The translations under genes and the position numbers were made by a program. From assembly GCF_000264995.1 (NCBI RefSeq), contig NW_006767433.1, positions 2,131,123-2,195,122 of the forward strand: a DNA stretch of 64,000 bases, given 5' to 3'. Of the stretch, positions 34,768-45,606 are shown piece after piece (within the stretch, counting starts at the first letter, position 1; each line of letters starts with the position of its first letter). The notes beneath the pieces are model-generated. The model searched no databases. It had not been told where the DNA came from and worked only from the letters and a program-made list of their open reading frames with translations. The stretch is from Punctularia strigosozonata HHB-11173 SS5. Lineage: Eukaryota > Basidiomycota > Agaricomycetes > Corticiales > Punctulariaceae.

Positions 34768-36123
34768 ATGGACGCGTTCCTGACTACTCTCAAGCAGCTC
34801 GGCCAGTTCGCCGGCCAGATGCTCCTCGGTGGCATGCTGGCCTCGGGCGGCTTCCTCCTGGTGCGTACCGCGCACCTCGCCGTCTGAGCCAACACCCATC
34901 TCGTCATACAGAGTCTGTTTGCCCCTGTCCTCATCCGCTTCGTGCCTACTCTCGGCGAAAAACCCGCAGAACGACGGCTGGCCAAGCGCCTCGACGCCTC
35001 CAAGAAGATTGCCGGCCTTGAGTCGCTCGAAAGCGTGCACAGCGAGAAGACGCGCACGTCCGTGGTCACGAACGTCACCTACGTCCCGCTGAGGACGGAG
35101 TCTCCTGACTCGTCCGCGCCGTCGCACGAGGCAGACAAGCACGTCACCTTCACCATCCAACCTCCGACCCACTACGTCCCCGTCAGCGGCAACCTGAAAG
35201 GCTCCAAATCGTCGTTCCCCAAGTTTCAGAGGAAGCCGCGACCGAGTGCGCTTCCGCTCCCACTCCCTCCCGCATTCGAAATATCCTTGCCGACCACTGC
35301 GCCCGCCGCTCATCTACCCACGCCGTCTAGCGGCAGCCTCTTCGACAAGGTGAAGATGCGTACACCCTCCGAAAAGTCGCGCTCTCCCCAAGTCTCGCCG
35401 CGGCCCTCGCTGAAGGAGCTTTGCACGAAAAAGAGCAAGAGAGCGAAGGTGTTCCGGTCGGCGACGGCGCCCGTGCCGAAGATCAAGAAGCGCCCGTCCT
35501 CCTCACCTCGGGATCAACAGGCTTCGACGTCTTACGCCGAGGACTGCTACTTCCACCACGGCCTAAAGCGACAAGCTTCTGGTCTGATGACTCCCCTCCC
35601 TAGCGACTCCGAAATCGCCGACAGTCGCGTCCCCTGTCCCATCACGAAGCGTAAATCGTCCAGTCCGAAACCAACGCCTCGCACGCAACCCTATGCAGCC
35701 CCCTACTTTTTCCCTTCTCCTGGCTCGCCAGAGGCGACAGACTACGTGCGTCGTGTACGCGAGGAGCGGCGGCAGTACCCCCGACGCGCCGCGTCGATCG
35801 ACGTCACCCTACCTCGGACTGAGCCCGCGTCGTCCACCCCGCCCGTGCTGGCGGCGAGTCCTAGCCTGACTCCGCCCGTGCAGCCGCCCGTGACGCCGCC
35901 TTCAGAGAAGGCGCCGCCGGGCATGGCGCGTACACGGAGTCTACCGAGGAAGGGCAGCGCGCTGAGGAGGTTCAGTTGGGGCCCCACGGACGATCTCGGG
36001 GTGCTGGAAATAACGAAAGCGTCACCTCCGCCTGCGAAGGAGAAGGAGGCCATGGGCGCTCGGTCGCCTTCGCGGCCGCTCTTTAAGTTGTTGGGCAAGT
36101 CGTCCCCACACGGGCAAGGATAA
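34768..36123 (+). CDS. Unrecognised Ser/Pro-rich protein with N-terminal hydrophobic segment
   Basis: Two exons: 34768-34860, then a 51-nt intron (GTGCGT...ACAG), then 34912 to the TAA at 36123. The N-terminus has a hydrophobic stretch broken by the intron (GQMLLGGMLASGGFLLSLF, then APVLIRFVPTLG), which could anchor it in a membrane. The rest is strongly basic and rich in Ser, Pro and Thr, with SP/TP sites and KK/RR patches (KKSKRAKVFRS; RSLPRKGSALRRFSWG). It is probably disordered and phosphorylated. I recognise no domain. A single long exon without stops and with biased composition supports coding. Confidence 0.6.
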
Positions 36124-37881
36124 GCTTTCCTTGCATACTACCCTCACCGGTCGCGACGCATTATCTTATACATCATAATCACCGATATCACCCATCGGCT
36201 CCCTCAGCGGAGGCATCACGCTCTTTTACCCCTCATACCGAGCAAGTAGATATCATCCAGCACACTGAACACCCACCCCCATCTTTGTCGTCCAATGGGA
36301 TCCCCAGAAAGCGGGTCCCCGGCTCCCTGTAGCATATACTATTATATTTTGCACATGTCCCAGCATCTAGTACAATCTAGTACAGTGATACAACTACCGT
36401 TTCAGGTCGTCGCGGCCAGAGAAAATATGTTGTGCGTACCACCGTCTCGGAAACGCCCCGGTGTGCGAGGTAGCACGCGTCTCCTCGGCAACGGCGCAAG
36501 ACGTGAATGCGTACGTATTTAATCGCGTGCAGCGTACACGAATTGGCATTCCTGAGATACTAGTGTGTATTTGCAAGGTGCTAAAGTTCTCCGCAGTAGG
36601 CAAGGGGGAGCCCCGCCAAAACATGCAATTCAAAGTCAACGTCCCGCTCCCCTTTGCCCGTGCTGCAAATACACTCTACTTAGAGGAGATGGACTCAATG
36701 ATGCGCCACGATCATCGGGGCGACACTGCAGGTGTCGGATATAAGCTCGATATTAAGACGAAGATCTCAGATACGACTACGTTAAGCTTGTGAGTCATTA
36801 CGTGATAGCAGAGACCGCGCTGAGAATCGCTAGCAAAATTCCACCAGAGCGGTTCCTGATGAATGCGGTACAGCTGCGCAAATATGCACTTAGCCGCGGT
36901 CCGTCATTACCGAGGAATCGCACTGCCCTGTATGATGGCATGAGGCATAAAAAGGTAGTAAGGTCAATGAATCAGCGATAGCGGTGATTAAGGACGGCGC
37001 CAACGTGGTTCCAATACTTTCATATCCCAGAGAACCTTCGAGGGAGAGATACGAGGAGCATAGGCCTCCGATGTAGGCGGGTGACGGCTCCGCGTCCCAA
37101 CGTCGACGTATTTGTGCTGAGCAATGTGCAGGTTGGCCCTGGCGCACACCATCGCGAAAATTGTTGAGAAGACATGGTGCTTCGCAGGCTTCGATAAAGC
37201 GCGGTTGCAGAGTCCAATGCGGTAGTTCTCCACCTGTTGAGGTTTCGAAATGATCGTTCGGTTCTCGGGGCAAGTCAGAAATACAGCGCAGGAAGATAGC
37301 ATGAAGTAGCTTCACATGCCGGGGGCGCAGTTGTTGTGTCCTGGCAGGTCCTGGCGCTCGTCAAGGTCGTTGAATGCGGTCGAATGCGGGCCTTCCGCGT
37401 GCGGATGTTTCGCCAGCATCGTACCAGAAGTCCAGAAGTCCGTGAAATGAGCAAAGTTTTTGTTGCAACGTGTTGACAGCCAGAGTTGGGGGCATGAGAC
37501 AGCAGCAATGTCAGAGGCAGACGCCGAACGCTAGCGTTTGTGCACTTACAGTTTGAGAACGGCTTTCCTGCGTGTCATGCTCCAATTTGCCGTGTGAGCG
37601 TTTTGATCACATCGTGCCAAGAACTTCAGGATCCTCCACATATACATGGCGACTGTGCGCGGAAGACCCAAGGATGCAAGCTGGAGTGACGTCCAAGTCC
37701 CTATTTTTAGCTTCTGGGAGCACATGAGCTTTGATACAATCCAATGCTTTGGAGAATAAAGACCAGAGAGCTACGTCATAGTCCTGAAGAGATGGCATTT
37801 AGTACGGTGCACTCGGGTTCGTGGAGGGGGCGAACTACTGCTTACAAACTACACCTCAGTACATCGTTCAAAGTGAATAAA
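36124..37881. other. 1.76-kb region without a recognised gene
   Basis: Short open frames here read partly like protein. On the plus strand 36461-36793 encodes 110 residues with RQNMQFKVNVPLPFARAANT. On the minus strand 37607-37798 (SLQDYDVALWSLFSKALDCI) and 36988-37302 (HHVFSTIFAMVCARANLHIA; ISPSKVLWDMKVLEPRWRRP) could be exons of one unrecognised or decayed gene. None matches a family I know. No TIRs, long direct repeats or RNA genes were seen. Confidence 0.3.
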
Positions 37882-38283
37882 ATGTCTGGCTGGTTAGATG
37901 AAGCTGCTCGTGATGTCGGCCAAGCGGTGTGTACTTCGCGCACCATGCACGCTGGTCTCGTGTCTCATGAACGTGGGTTATGCGCAGATCGGCGGTGGTG
38001 ATAAAGACTTCAACCAGGCCGGCCAGGACGTGCGCCAAGACTGGAACCAGACAGGGCAAGATATCCAGAATGCGCCCGACAATGCAGCCAACTGGGCTGG
38101 GCAGCAGGTGAGTTGGGCCTTCGCGATTGGCCTTCGCTCACGAATCTTCAACTCTGGGCGTCTCGGCAGGTTGGCGACGTGGACCGCGACGCGAACCAGG
38201 CGGGCCGGGATGTCAGCAACTTTGATCAGGGTGTGCAAAACAGTTACGACCAGGGAGAGCAGCAGGGCTATAGTGGAAACTGA
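37882..38283 (+). CDS. Small hydrophilic repeat protein, 92 residues
   Basis: Three exons, 37882-37926, 37988-38107 and 38170-38283, all joined at codon boundaries (phase 0). They give MSGWLDEAARDVGQA, then IGGGDKDFNQAGQDVRQDW, then VGDVDRDANQAGRDV and an end QQGYSGN. The unit NQ[AT]G[QR]D[VI] occurs three times at nearly regular spacing. The composition (Asp, Gln, Asn, Gly, Ala; no Cys) is like hydrophilins or other desiccation/stress proteins. Both introns have clean GT-AG ends. No named family is claimed. The tidy intron structure makes this a convincing gene despite its size. Confidence 0.65.
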
Positions 38284-38599
38284 ATGCGACGGCGGACCGA
38301 GCATTTCGCGAATGTATGATTAGGCAATGGACAGAAGCTTGCGGACATACACCGGAATAGAAGCCTCGTCGTGGGTGGTTCCAGAGTATATGTACATGTA
38401 CGCGCAGGTACCGACAAGCCAGCGCATCGCGTCGCCATACGACTCTACGAGTCACGATTTGATTTTGCCGGCGGCTGCAGGGCACAGCCACTGAGAGGCA
38501 CCTGATGTTCATTGATCGGGGGCACCGCGGGTCCACTTCTGTCGGCTGGCCGCGCACAAAGCGAGCAGACGTCGACGACACGATTGGCGCACAGAAGGG
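38284..38599. other. Spacer before the Sin3 gene
   Basis: 316 bp; likely contains the SIN3 promoter. Nothing else seen. Confidence 0.35.
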
Positions 38600-41500
38600 A
38601 TGATGGACCCGCCACCGCCGTCCACAGCCCAGCCGCCATCCGCAGACCAGCCTGCACCTCCCTCCACAGCACTTCCTGCAACCCAGCCCGCACCCGCCCC
38701 ACACGCGCCTCTCCAGCCCGCCGCATCCCGCCCTTCGTCCCCTGTGCGCGCCCCGACGCCGACTACACAACCCCAAGACGCCACCATGAACGTCGCCGGA
38801 CCATCGAGACCAACGAGCCCAGGCTCGAAGGCCAAGACGCCGATACCTCCGCCGCCCGCTCAGAGCGATGCCCCTGCAAACACGTCCCCGGGTGGCAATA
38901 GGCCGCTCAACGTCACCGACGCATTGGGCTATCTGGACGCCGTCAAGAACGAGTTTCAGGACCGACCAGACGTGTATAACAGATTCTTGGACATCATGAA
39001 GGATTTTAAGAGCCAGAAGTGAGTTCTCCGTACCAGTTGATGTCATCGGCCGAGTCCGTCTATCCATGACCCATGCTGCGTTGCCGATTCCACACACCTC
39101 GACCTTATCCTTGATTATATGCGTACATTTTACTATCAGCACCTGGATGTCCCATATCATCTCCGATCAAGCCATTTACACTGCTCTGACGCGCATTCAC
39201 CAGTATCGATACCCCAGGAGTCATCGAGCGCGTATCCCGCCTTTTCCAAGGCAACGCCCTCCTCATCCAAGGTTTCAATACTTTCCTTCCTCACGGTTAT
39301 CGTATCGACTGCTCCTCCGATCCCAACGAGCCGAACACCATCACCGTCACCACCCCCATGGGCATCATGACCCAGAACGGGAACACGTATAGTCTCCTTC
39401 CCCGCGCCCTCGCGTCAACTCCGCTTCCACTCGTCGCCCCTCTAGCAATTGCGGCGCCATCGGGCGTCGTAACTCCCGGCGGACTCAGCTTACCCAGCAC
39501 TGGCGCTCTGCCTACCCAAGCCCTGCCCACTCCAGGTCCCGGAGGTCCGCCCTTCTCCACCGGGCCCGGAAGCGGCTTGGGCCACCCTCTGCCTCCTATA
39601 GGAAGTGGCCCTGGCTCACGCTCCATCACACCACATCCTATCCCACCCCATATTGCGCAGCTGCAGGTGCAACCGCCAGGCTTCAGCCCGCACAACCTTG
39701 GACCCTTCTCACCCGGGATCCCCGGCGGCACCAGCGCTGCCGCGTCATTCCTCGGGGGGCTCAACGGCAATGCCGGAGCAAAAGGCGGCGCAGCAGGATC
39801 GGGTGGAGCTCAGGAAAAGGCGTCCTCCCAAGGCGAATTCAACCACGCGATCTCGTACTTGAACAAAATCAAGACGAGATTCTCTGACGACCCAAACACA
39901 TACAAACAGTTTTTGGAGATACTTCAGACGTATCAGAAGGAGCAGAAACATCTGCAGGACGTACGTCGTGTCGTTCTTATCTTGTGCAGGTAACTCGCTA
40001 AACGACCATATAGTCACAGGTTTACGCCCAAGTTCAGATGCTCTTCAAGGACGCGCCGGATCTCCTCGAAGAGTTCAAGAACTTCCTGCCCACCGAAAAC
40101 GGTGCTTCTGGTGCCGGCGGGCTCGTCGGTATATTGCCGCATCCCCCGGGAGGTAGCATCGTCGGTCCTGCCTCAGGGTGGACAGGTGATGCTCCCGTGC
40201 AAGCAAACGAGAAGGCCTCCACAAGTGCTCGGGCACCTGCGAAGCGGAGGAAGCGCGCTGCCGAGAAGGAACCTACGCCTGTGCCCCCCGCCAGGCAGGC
40301 AAACAACCGGGTAAGTGTCGAGGAATCCCTCTCACGGCTCGGGTTCCTCCCTGACGTTTCGCGTTCAGAGCAAAAAGGCAAAGCTTGCTCATCGTGCGGA
40401 AGCCGACTCGCCCAACTACTCGCCCTTCCAGACTCACCCATCACCACAGATGGCCAATGCGCAGCTTCCAGGCGCTCCAGGCATGCAGCATATGCCTTCA
40501 GGACACCTGCTCGTCCATTCCAGCGCCGGGTATGGCATGACCACCCCTGACGAACTCATGTTCTTTGACCGCGCCAAGAAAGCTCTTGATACGCGAGAAG
40601 CTTACGAGGAATTCCTGAAACTACTTGGTCTGTTCAGTAAAGACATCATTGATGCTCGTACACTCGTGGAGAGGGCCGAAGTCTTCCTAGGCGACGGAGA
40701 TCTGCTCGTCGAATTCAAAGAGCTGATGGCCTACGAGGATGCAAAGACGAGAGCTGAGCATGGGCCCCCAGGGAGCATCAGAACCCGAGAACCGGAACCG
40801 CTGGTTGCACAACCTCCGGATGATGACCTTGGACCGAGCTACCGTCGCCTACCCGAGAGCGTGAGTTGGGTTTCTCTACCAAACCTCAGCATATTGAACT
40901 AATTCTCGTCTAGGAAATTTATTTGGCTTGTTCAGCCCGTGACGAGCTCGCCCGGTCGGTGCTCAATGATGTTTGGGTCTCTCATCCAACGTGGCAGTCG
41001 GAGGAACAAGGTTTCATGACACATAAGAAGAACTCGTTCGAGGAGTTGATCCACAGATGTGAAGAGGAGCGGCACGAGTTCAGCGTGCATTTGCAGGCGA
41101 TGCAACGGACCATCGCGGTTCTCGAGCCTCTTGCGTCTCGGATTGAAACCATGACGGCGGAAGAGCGGGCATCATTCAGACTCCAGCCTGACTTGGGTGG
41201 CTCGGGACGTTGTCTTTACGAACGGACGATCAAACGTGTTTACACCCGTGAAACGGCGGAAGAGATCCTGCAGGCGCTCCAAGATGCTCCAGCGGTCGCG
41301 GTACCCGTTGTGCTCCGCCGATTGAGGCAAAAAGACGAGGAATGGAGGAGGGTCCAGCGAGAGTGGAATCGCAATTGGCGCGAAGTGGACCACAAGAACT
41401 TCTACAAAAGTATTGATCACCAAGGAATCAATTCCAAGCAAGTGGATAAGAAGAGCATCACCGCGAAAGCCTTCGTTATCGAGATTGAAACCGTGAAGAC

Positions 41501-43247
41501 GGCACGCGAAGAGGACAGCAGACGGTTCGGCGGACGAGATGCCTCTCCTCACCTTACCTATGACTTATCGGATATGTCTGTGCTTCACGACACACTGAAG
41601 CTCGGATACTCCTTTTTGGACCACTCGCATGCAGCGTATACTCTCGCAGAGAGGCGGCACATTGCGCGCTTTCTGCGAGATTTCGTGACACTTCTGGCAA
41701 TGCAGCCGCCCCATTCATTCGACGATCCCCATAATCAGCTCGATGGCGCAAATGGTGACACGGCGGACTATTATGACCATGGCAATGATAGACGAACGTC
41801 CTTTGGGGAAAGTCACGCTGGGCCGTCAACGGGTACGTCCAGGCATGGCTCTCCACGGGCATCAAAGCAATCACCCTCAAAGGGGAAGGGAAGAGCGAGC
41901 CCTGAACCCGATATCGAGGAGGAGCCTGACGAACAGTGGATTAATGAAGCCGCGCCGCCAGAAGACGACCCCGGTTTTCATCCTCATGTCCACTGTCGAC
42001 CGTTTTTCGCGAACACGACGTTCTACGCGTTAGTGCGGATAATACATGTGCGTAAAGCCTTCTTGGTGCGGCGATTGAGAAATTCTGATCTTCTGCATGT
42101 GTCAGATGCTCTATTCGCGACTGCTGCTATGTAAGCGAATCGGCGACGAACTAGCAGCGCACAAACACCGCGACCTGTTGGCCAACCCGGTGGCGACGGA
42201 GCTGGGGCTGGATGACCCCAGCGGGCCCCCCGCGGTGTTCTACCAGATGATGCGCGACCAGGGTGCGAGCGAGGACCAGAACGTGGTTTATCCGTATCTA
42301 CTCGAGGCGATAGAGAAGGTGTTCGAGCACGAGCTAGACCAGCCGACGTTCGAAGAGCATATGCGGTGGTTCTTCGGTGGCAAGGTGCGGTCGAGTCCGA
42401 TCTCAGAGATGCGCAGCGGGCGTCGATTCATGTCGGTTCTGGCCAGGGATATCAACTCTTCACCGTGGACAAGATGATCATGGCGATGATCAAACAAGTA
42501 AGCGATGTTCTATATTTAGCCACAAGCGCCGGGATCACCTCATGCTTGCGACCATCCCAGGTGCAGACCATCATCGGAGACAACAAATGCCAGGAACTGT
42601 GGTCGCTGTTGCAGACAGCGCGAGAAAACCCAAAGGTCACCGCCTCGGACGTGATCCGCTACCGCCGGGAAGCTGAGCTACATCTCGGGTCAGACGACCA
42701 TCTCTATCGGATTGAATGGGTATGTATACTCCGCCCCAGCCCCAGTATAGTCCTCTGAGAGATCTCTGGGACTGTCCGCCCACAGGCACGGGAATCGAAC
42801 GTCATGAGCATTAGTCTTTTGAGCCCCGGTGATCCCAGCGTAGGCGAAGATGACACGCCCTTGGGACGCTGGCGGCAATACGTCGATTCGTTCGTAATGG
42901 TGAGGCACCCCACGGAATGGGTCGGCTCTGGCCAGGGCGACAAAATCAGGCGACAGTCGCTATTTTTGCGGAGGTGAGTTCATAGCGGACTGACGGGTGC
43001 CGGGATAAGGATGTGTCTAAACGAGGCGATATGCAGAAATCTGCCGGCGCTGGACGAAGAGGAACTACAATCGCCCGGACGGTCGTCCCTCGCGGTCCGG
43101 GTCAGCATGGGGACGTACAAGCTCTTCTACCAGGGCGAAGACTGTCTGGTGCGACGGTATTGCGCCGAAGAGATGGAGAGCCTGCAGGCCCGGGCCCGAC
43201 GGCAGCACGATCGGCGAATGCGCTGGACCGCTGCGGATGTACAGTAA
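38600..43247 (+). CDS. SIN3: Sin3 transcriptional corepressor scaffold
   Basis: Sin3 is the scaffold of the Rpd3/HDAC corepressor complex in the nucleus. The start at 38600 ([13 protein letters not shown]; tandem ATGs) opens a Pro-rich N-terminus. PAH1: [16 protein letters not shown]...[14 protein letters not shown], then after an intron of about 190 nt [17 protein letters not shown] and [13 protein letters not shown]2 (about 39830-40090): [20 protein letters not shown]...[24 protein letters not shown]3 (about 40555-40740): [20 protein letters not shown]...[13 protein letters not shown]. The HDAC-interaction domain starts near 40918 ([34 protein letters not shown]). The Sin3 C-terminal domain (about 41980-43247) includes [20 protein letters not shown] and [14 protein letters not shown]. 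There are about ten exons. All expected domains are present. Confidence 0.95.
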
Positions 43248-43516
43248 TTTGTTGGAGGCAGCGATTTTGTGTCGATAGTTGTGCATGCGTCGAATCTATA
43301 TGGGGGGACTCGGAGCGAACCTATTTTTATGCCTTCTTTATATGAGGCCCCATGCGGCGTGGCTCGCCCACGCCCTCCCGCTCAACGACCCCGCCCCGGC
43401 CTTGTTTGTCTTCCTCGTCGTCGCCCGCGTCGCCCTCGCCGTGCGCAACAGCGACGCGCAGCCCGACTGGTTGTGGTGACGTTGTGATCGCGCGCCCTTC
43501 GCTTGGCGCCCTGACC

Positions 43517-45406
43517 ATGGCCAATCGCCAGCCACCACCGCTGGGCTTGGCCGTCGCGTCCTCCTCCAAAGTCACCGTCGATACTCCTCCACTCAAGCGA
43601 CATCGTCGCCGCCTTGACCGACGTCGTCCCAGCGGCCCCGCCCCTTCGTCAAGCGCCCTTGCTGCCCTCGCGACCCTAGCTACATCCGCCACCACAGCCG
43701 ACGGTCGCCCTCTGTCATCCTTCCCTACGCCACCTCCTTTCCTCTGCCCCTTCATCGAATCAGCCATCAGCTTTGATCCCTCTGGGCCGACACCAGCCCC
43801 CGAACAAACGGCATCCTATCCAGAGCCGACACCGTCATTCAGTTGTCAGCAGCTCCAGTCTGAGGGTCACAGGATCCATCATCATTATCACCACGAAGAA
43901 ACGCCTACTACAGTATCACCGCGCGACTTTGCCGTTCCAGATCATTGGCAGAAGAACACCGACGGCTTGTGGCACAGGACGGATGATTGGGAACTCTACG
44001 GTTCCTCGAAGTGCGGAGTGAGTGTCAACGCACTTTCACGCTGCTATTCAAGTCTCATGTGGTGGCAGAGCTGTTCGGCCACGATTTCGGTCATCGCTGA
44101 CGCCGTCAGTGCGACAAGTGTATTACCAACATCCACCCCCACCAAAATCCTGGATTTCGATTCTTTGCCCAAGGGGTGGACCCCCAAGTCGTCCAAGAAG
44201 GCGCCTGATCCACGCAATGCCATCATCATTAGTGTATCGCTCCTCCTGACCTGCGTCATCGTATCGGTTATCGTGACTTGTGTCTTATGGAGAAGACGCC
44301 GGAAACGCAGGAAGGACCCAGACCTGGAGCGTATCAGGATGCAGAAGCTCCGCGACAAATACGAGCGGGAAGCAGAGGAAATGGTGGGCATAGATCATAC
44401 CAGGACGACGCAGAAGTTATGGATGCGTGCGTCCGCAAGATGGAAGGCTAACGTGCGTACATCTGCACGACGACGTAGGGCTCGCCGTCTTGCTTTCGCG
44501 GCCAAAGAACAGGATGGCGAGCAAGCATCGCCTGCTATTTCGCAGCAACACAGGCACAGTTCCGATGCACGTTCATCCCGACGATCGTCCGTGAACCTCT
44601 CACGGACATCTAGTCCGCTCTACGGTCATCCTCCCTCTGCAACAGCATCGGCTTCTTCGCTGTCTCGATCATTCGATGATACTCCCGCATCCAGAACTGC
44701 GCAACGCTCATCGAACCCGCCTGCTTATCTCAATGCGGATGCGTTATCAACGTGGTCATCCCGAGAAGGCCATCCCTCTCTTCAGACGGAGGAGAATCCA
44801 TTCAACGCCCATCACGGCGATGAATCGCCCCCAGTTCATCGGTGGGATACAGCCCACATTGCGATAGACGATAAGAGGCGTCTAGCGGAATTCTCTCGCA
44901 TGCGAAGTGTACCCCCGGAGGATGCAGGCCAATCATCCAATCCAGTTGTCGCAGCAGTGCCTATATGGCATGATGAAGACATCAACGATCTCGAGCAAGA
45001 TACCCCTTCTACCCCCCCTCCACCGCCCCCCGCGTCCGCGTGGCCTGCCCTTCCTGAGAAAGGTCCGCTCGCAGCATCGATGCTAGAGAGCTACATATCA
45101 CCGTTCGAGGACGATGGCTATACCACCGGTCCGTCGCTTCCAGGCCTAGGAGAGATACCAGAGATCATATTACCGAGCGCCCCACCTGTCGACGATTCGA
45201 CAGCCGATGCTGGCTTGGCGCCCTCCGCCCCGCCGTTATCAGGCGCAGAGGACAATGCGGTGCAAGCTAGTGCGCCTCTATGGCCAAATCCGAGTCCGCC
45301 GTCTTCCCACGTCGACCAAGTTGCTGGCAGTGCCTTGGAACGTTTCTCTCACAGACAGGAACACGATGCAGTTGGAGATACATCTTTGCCCACTTATCGG
45401 CCTTAG
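43517..45406 (+). CDS. Unrecognised single-pass membrane protein
   Basis: From the ATG at 43517 (MANRQPPPLGLAVASSSKVT) the frame gives a Pro/Ser-rich outer part, a His-rich patch (HRIHHHYHHEE) and WQKNTDGLWHRTDDWELYG. A clear TM helix follows (NAIIISVSLLLTCVIVSVIV, near 44215), then a strongly basic stop-transfer (LWRRRRKRRK). A long cytosolic tail follows with Trp/Arg motifs (KLWMRASARWKANVRTSARR) and SH3-type Pro clusters. One 51-nt intron (44018-44068) keeps the frame whether spliced or not. The frame is open upstream to 43352, and a signal-peptide-like stretch (LFVFLVVARVALA) lies in another frame at 43342-43479, so the true N-terminus is uncertain. It resembles fungal TM-anchored surface sensors, but I cannot name it. 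Confidence 0.6.
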   Translation: MANRQPPPLGLAVASSSKVTVDTPPLKRHRRRLDRRRPSGPAPSSSALAALATLATSATTADGRPLSSFPTPPPFLCPFIESAISFDPSGPTPAPEQTASYPEPTPSFSCQQLQSEGHRIHHHYHHEETPTTVSPRDFAVPDHWQKNTDGLWHRTDDWELYGSSKCGVSVNALSRCYSSLMWWQSCSATISVIADAVSATSVLPTSTPTKILDFDSLPKGWTPKSSKKAPDPRNAIIISVSLLLTCVIVSVIVTCVLWRRRRKRRKDPDLERIRMQKLRDKYEREAEEMVGIDHTRTTQKLWMRASARWKANVRTSARRRRARRLAFAAKEQDGEQASPAISQQHRHSSDARSSRRSSVNLSRTSSPLYGHPPSATASASSLSRSFDDTPASRTAQRSSNPPAYLNADALSTWSSREGHPSLQTEENPFNAHHGDESPPVHRWDTAHIAIDDKRRLAEFSRMRSVPPEDAGQSSNPVVAAVPIWHDEDINDLEQDTPSTPPPPPPASAWPALPEKGPLAASMLESYISPFEDDGYTTGPSLPGLGEIPEIILPSAPPVDDSTADAGLAPSAPPLSGAEDNAVQASAPLWPNPSPPSSHVDQVAGSALERFSHRQEHDAVGDTSLPTYRP

Positions 45407-45606
45407 TCCGACTGTCTTGCTCTCGCCTCCGTTCCGCCATTTTGAAGAGTTTGGATTACTGCACTGCACTATGTAATATTACAACTGCAAAACAAATCAA
45501 TGGTATCGGCTCCAGGGCATCACTGTACATCTGTCTGTGACAATACGATCTTGTGCTCCCCACCGTTATTCATGTCAAATATGCAGGATGCAATATAACA
45601 CGGTAT

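Noticed and set aside
38213-39160. 315-codon minus-strand frame opposite the start of SIN3
   Set aside because: A Gly/Arg/Trp-rich shadow of the Pro-rich SIN3 N-terminus; SIN3 is strongly supported on the other strand.
43342-43479. Signal-peptide-like stretch LFVFLVVARVALA as a first exon of the single-pass membrane gene
   Set aside because: A donor GTGACG follows it, but I could not find an acceptor that gives a clearly better protein. Kept only as a note in that gene's entry.
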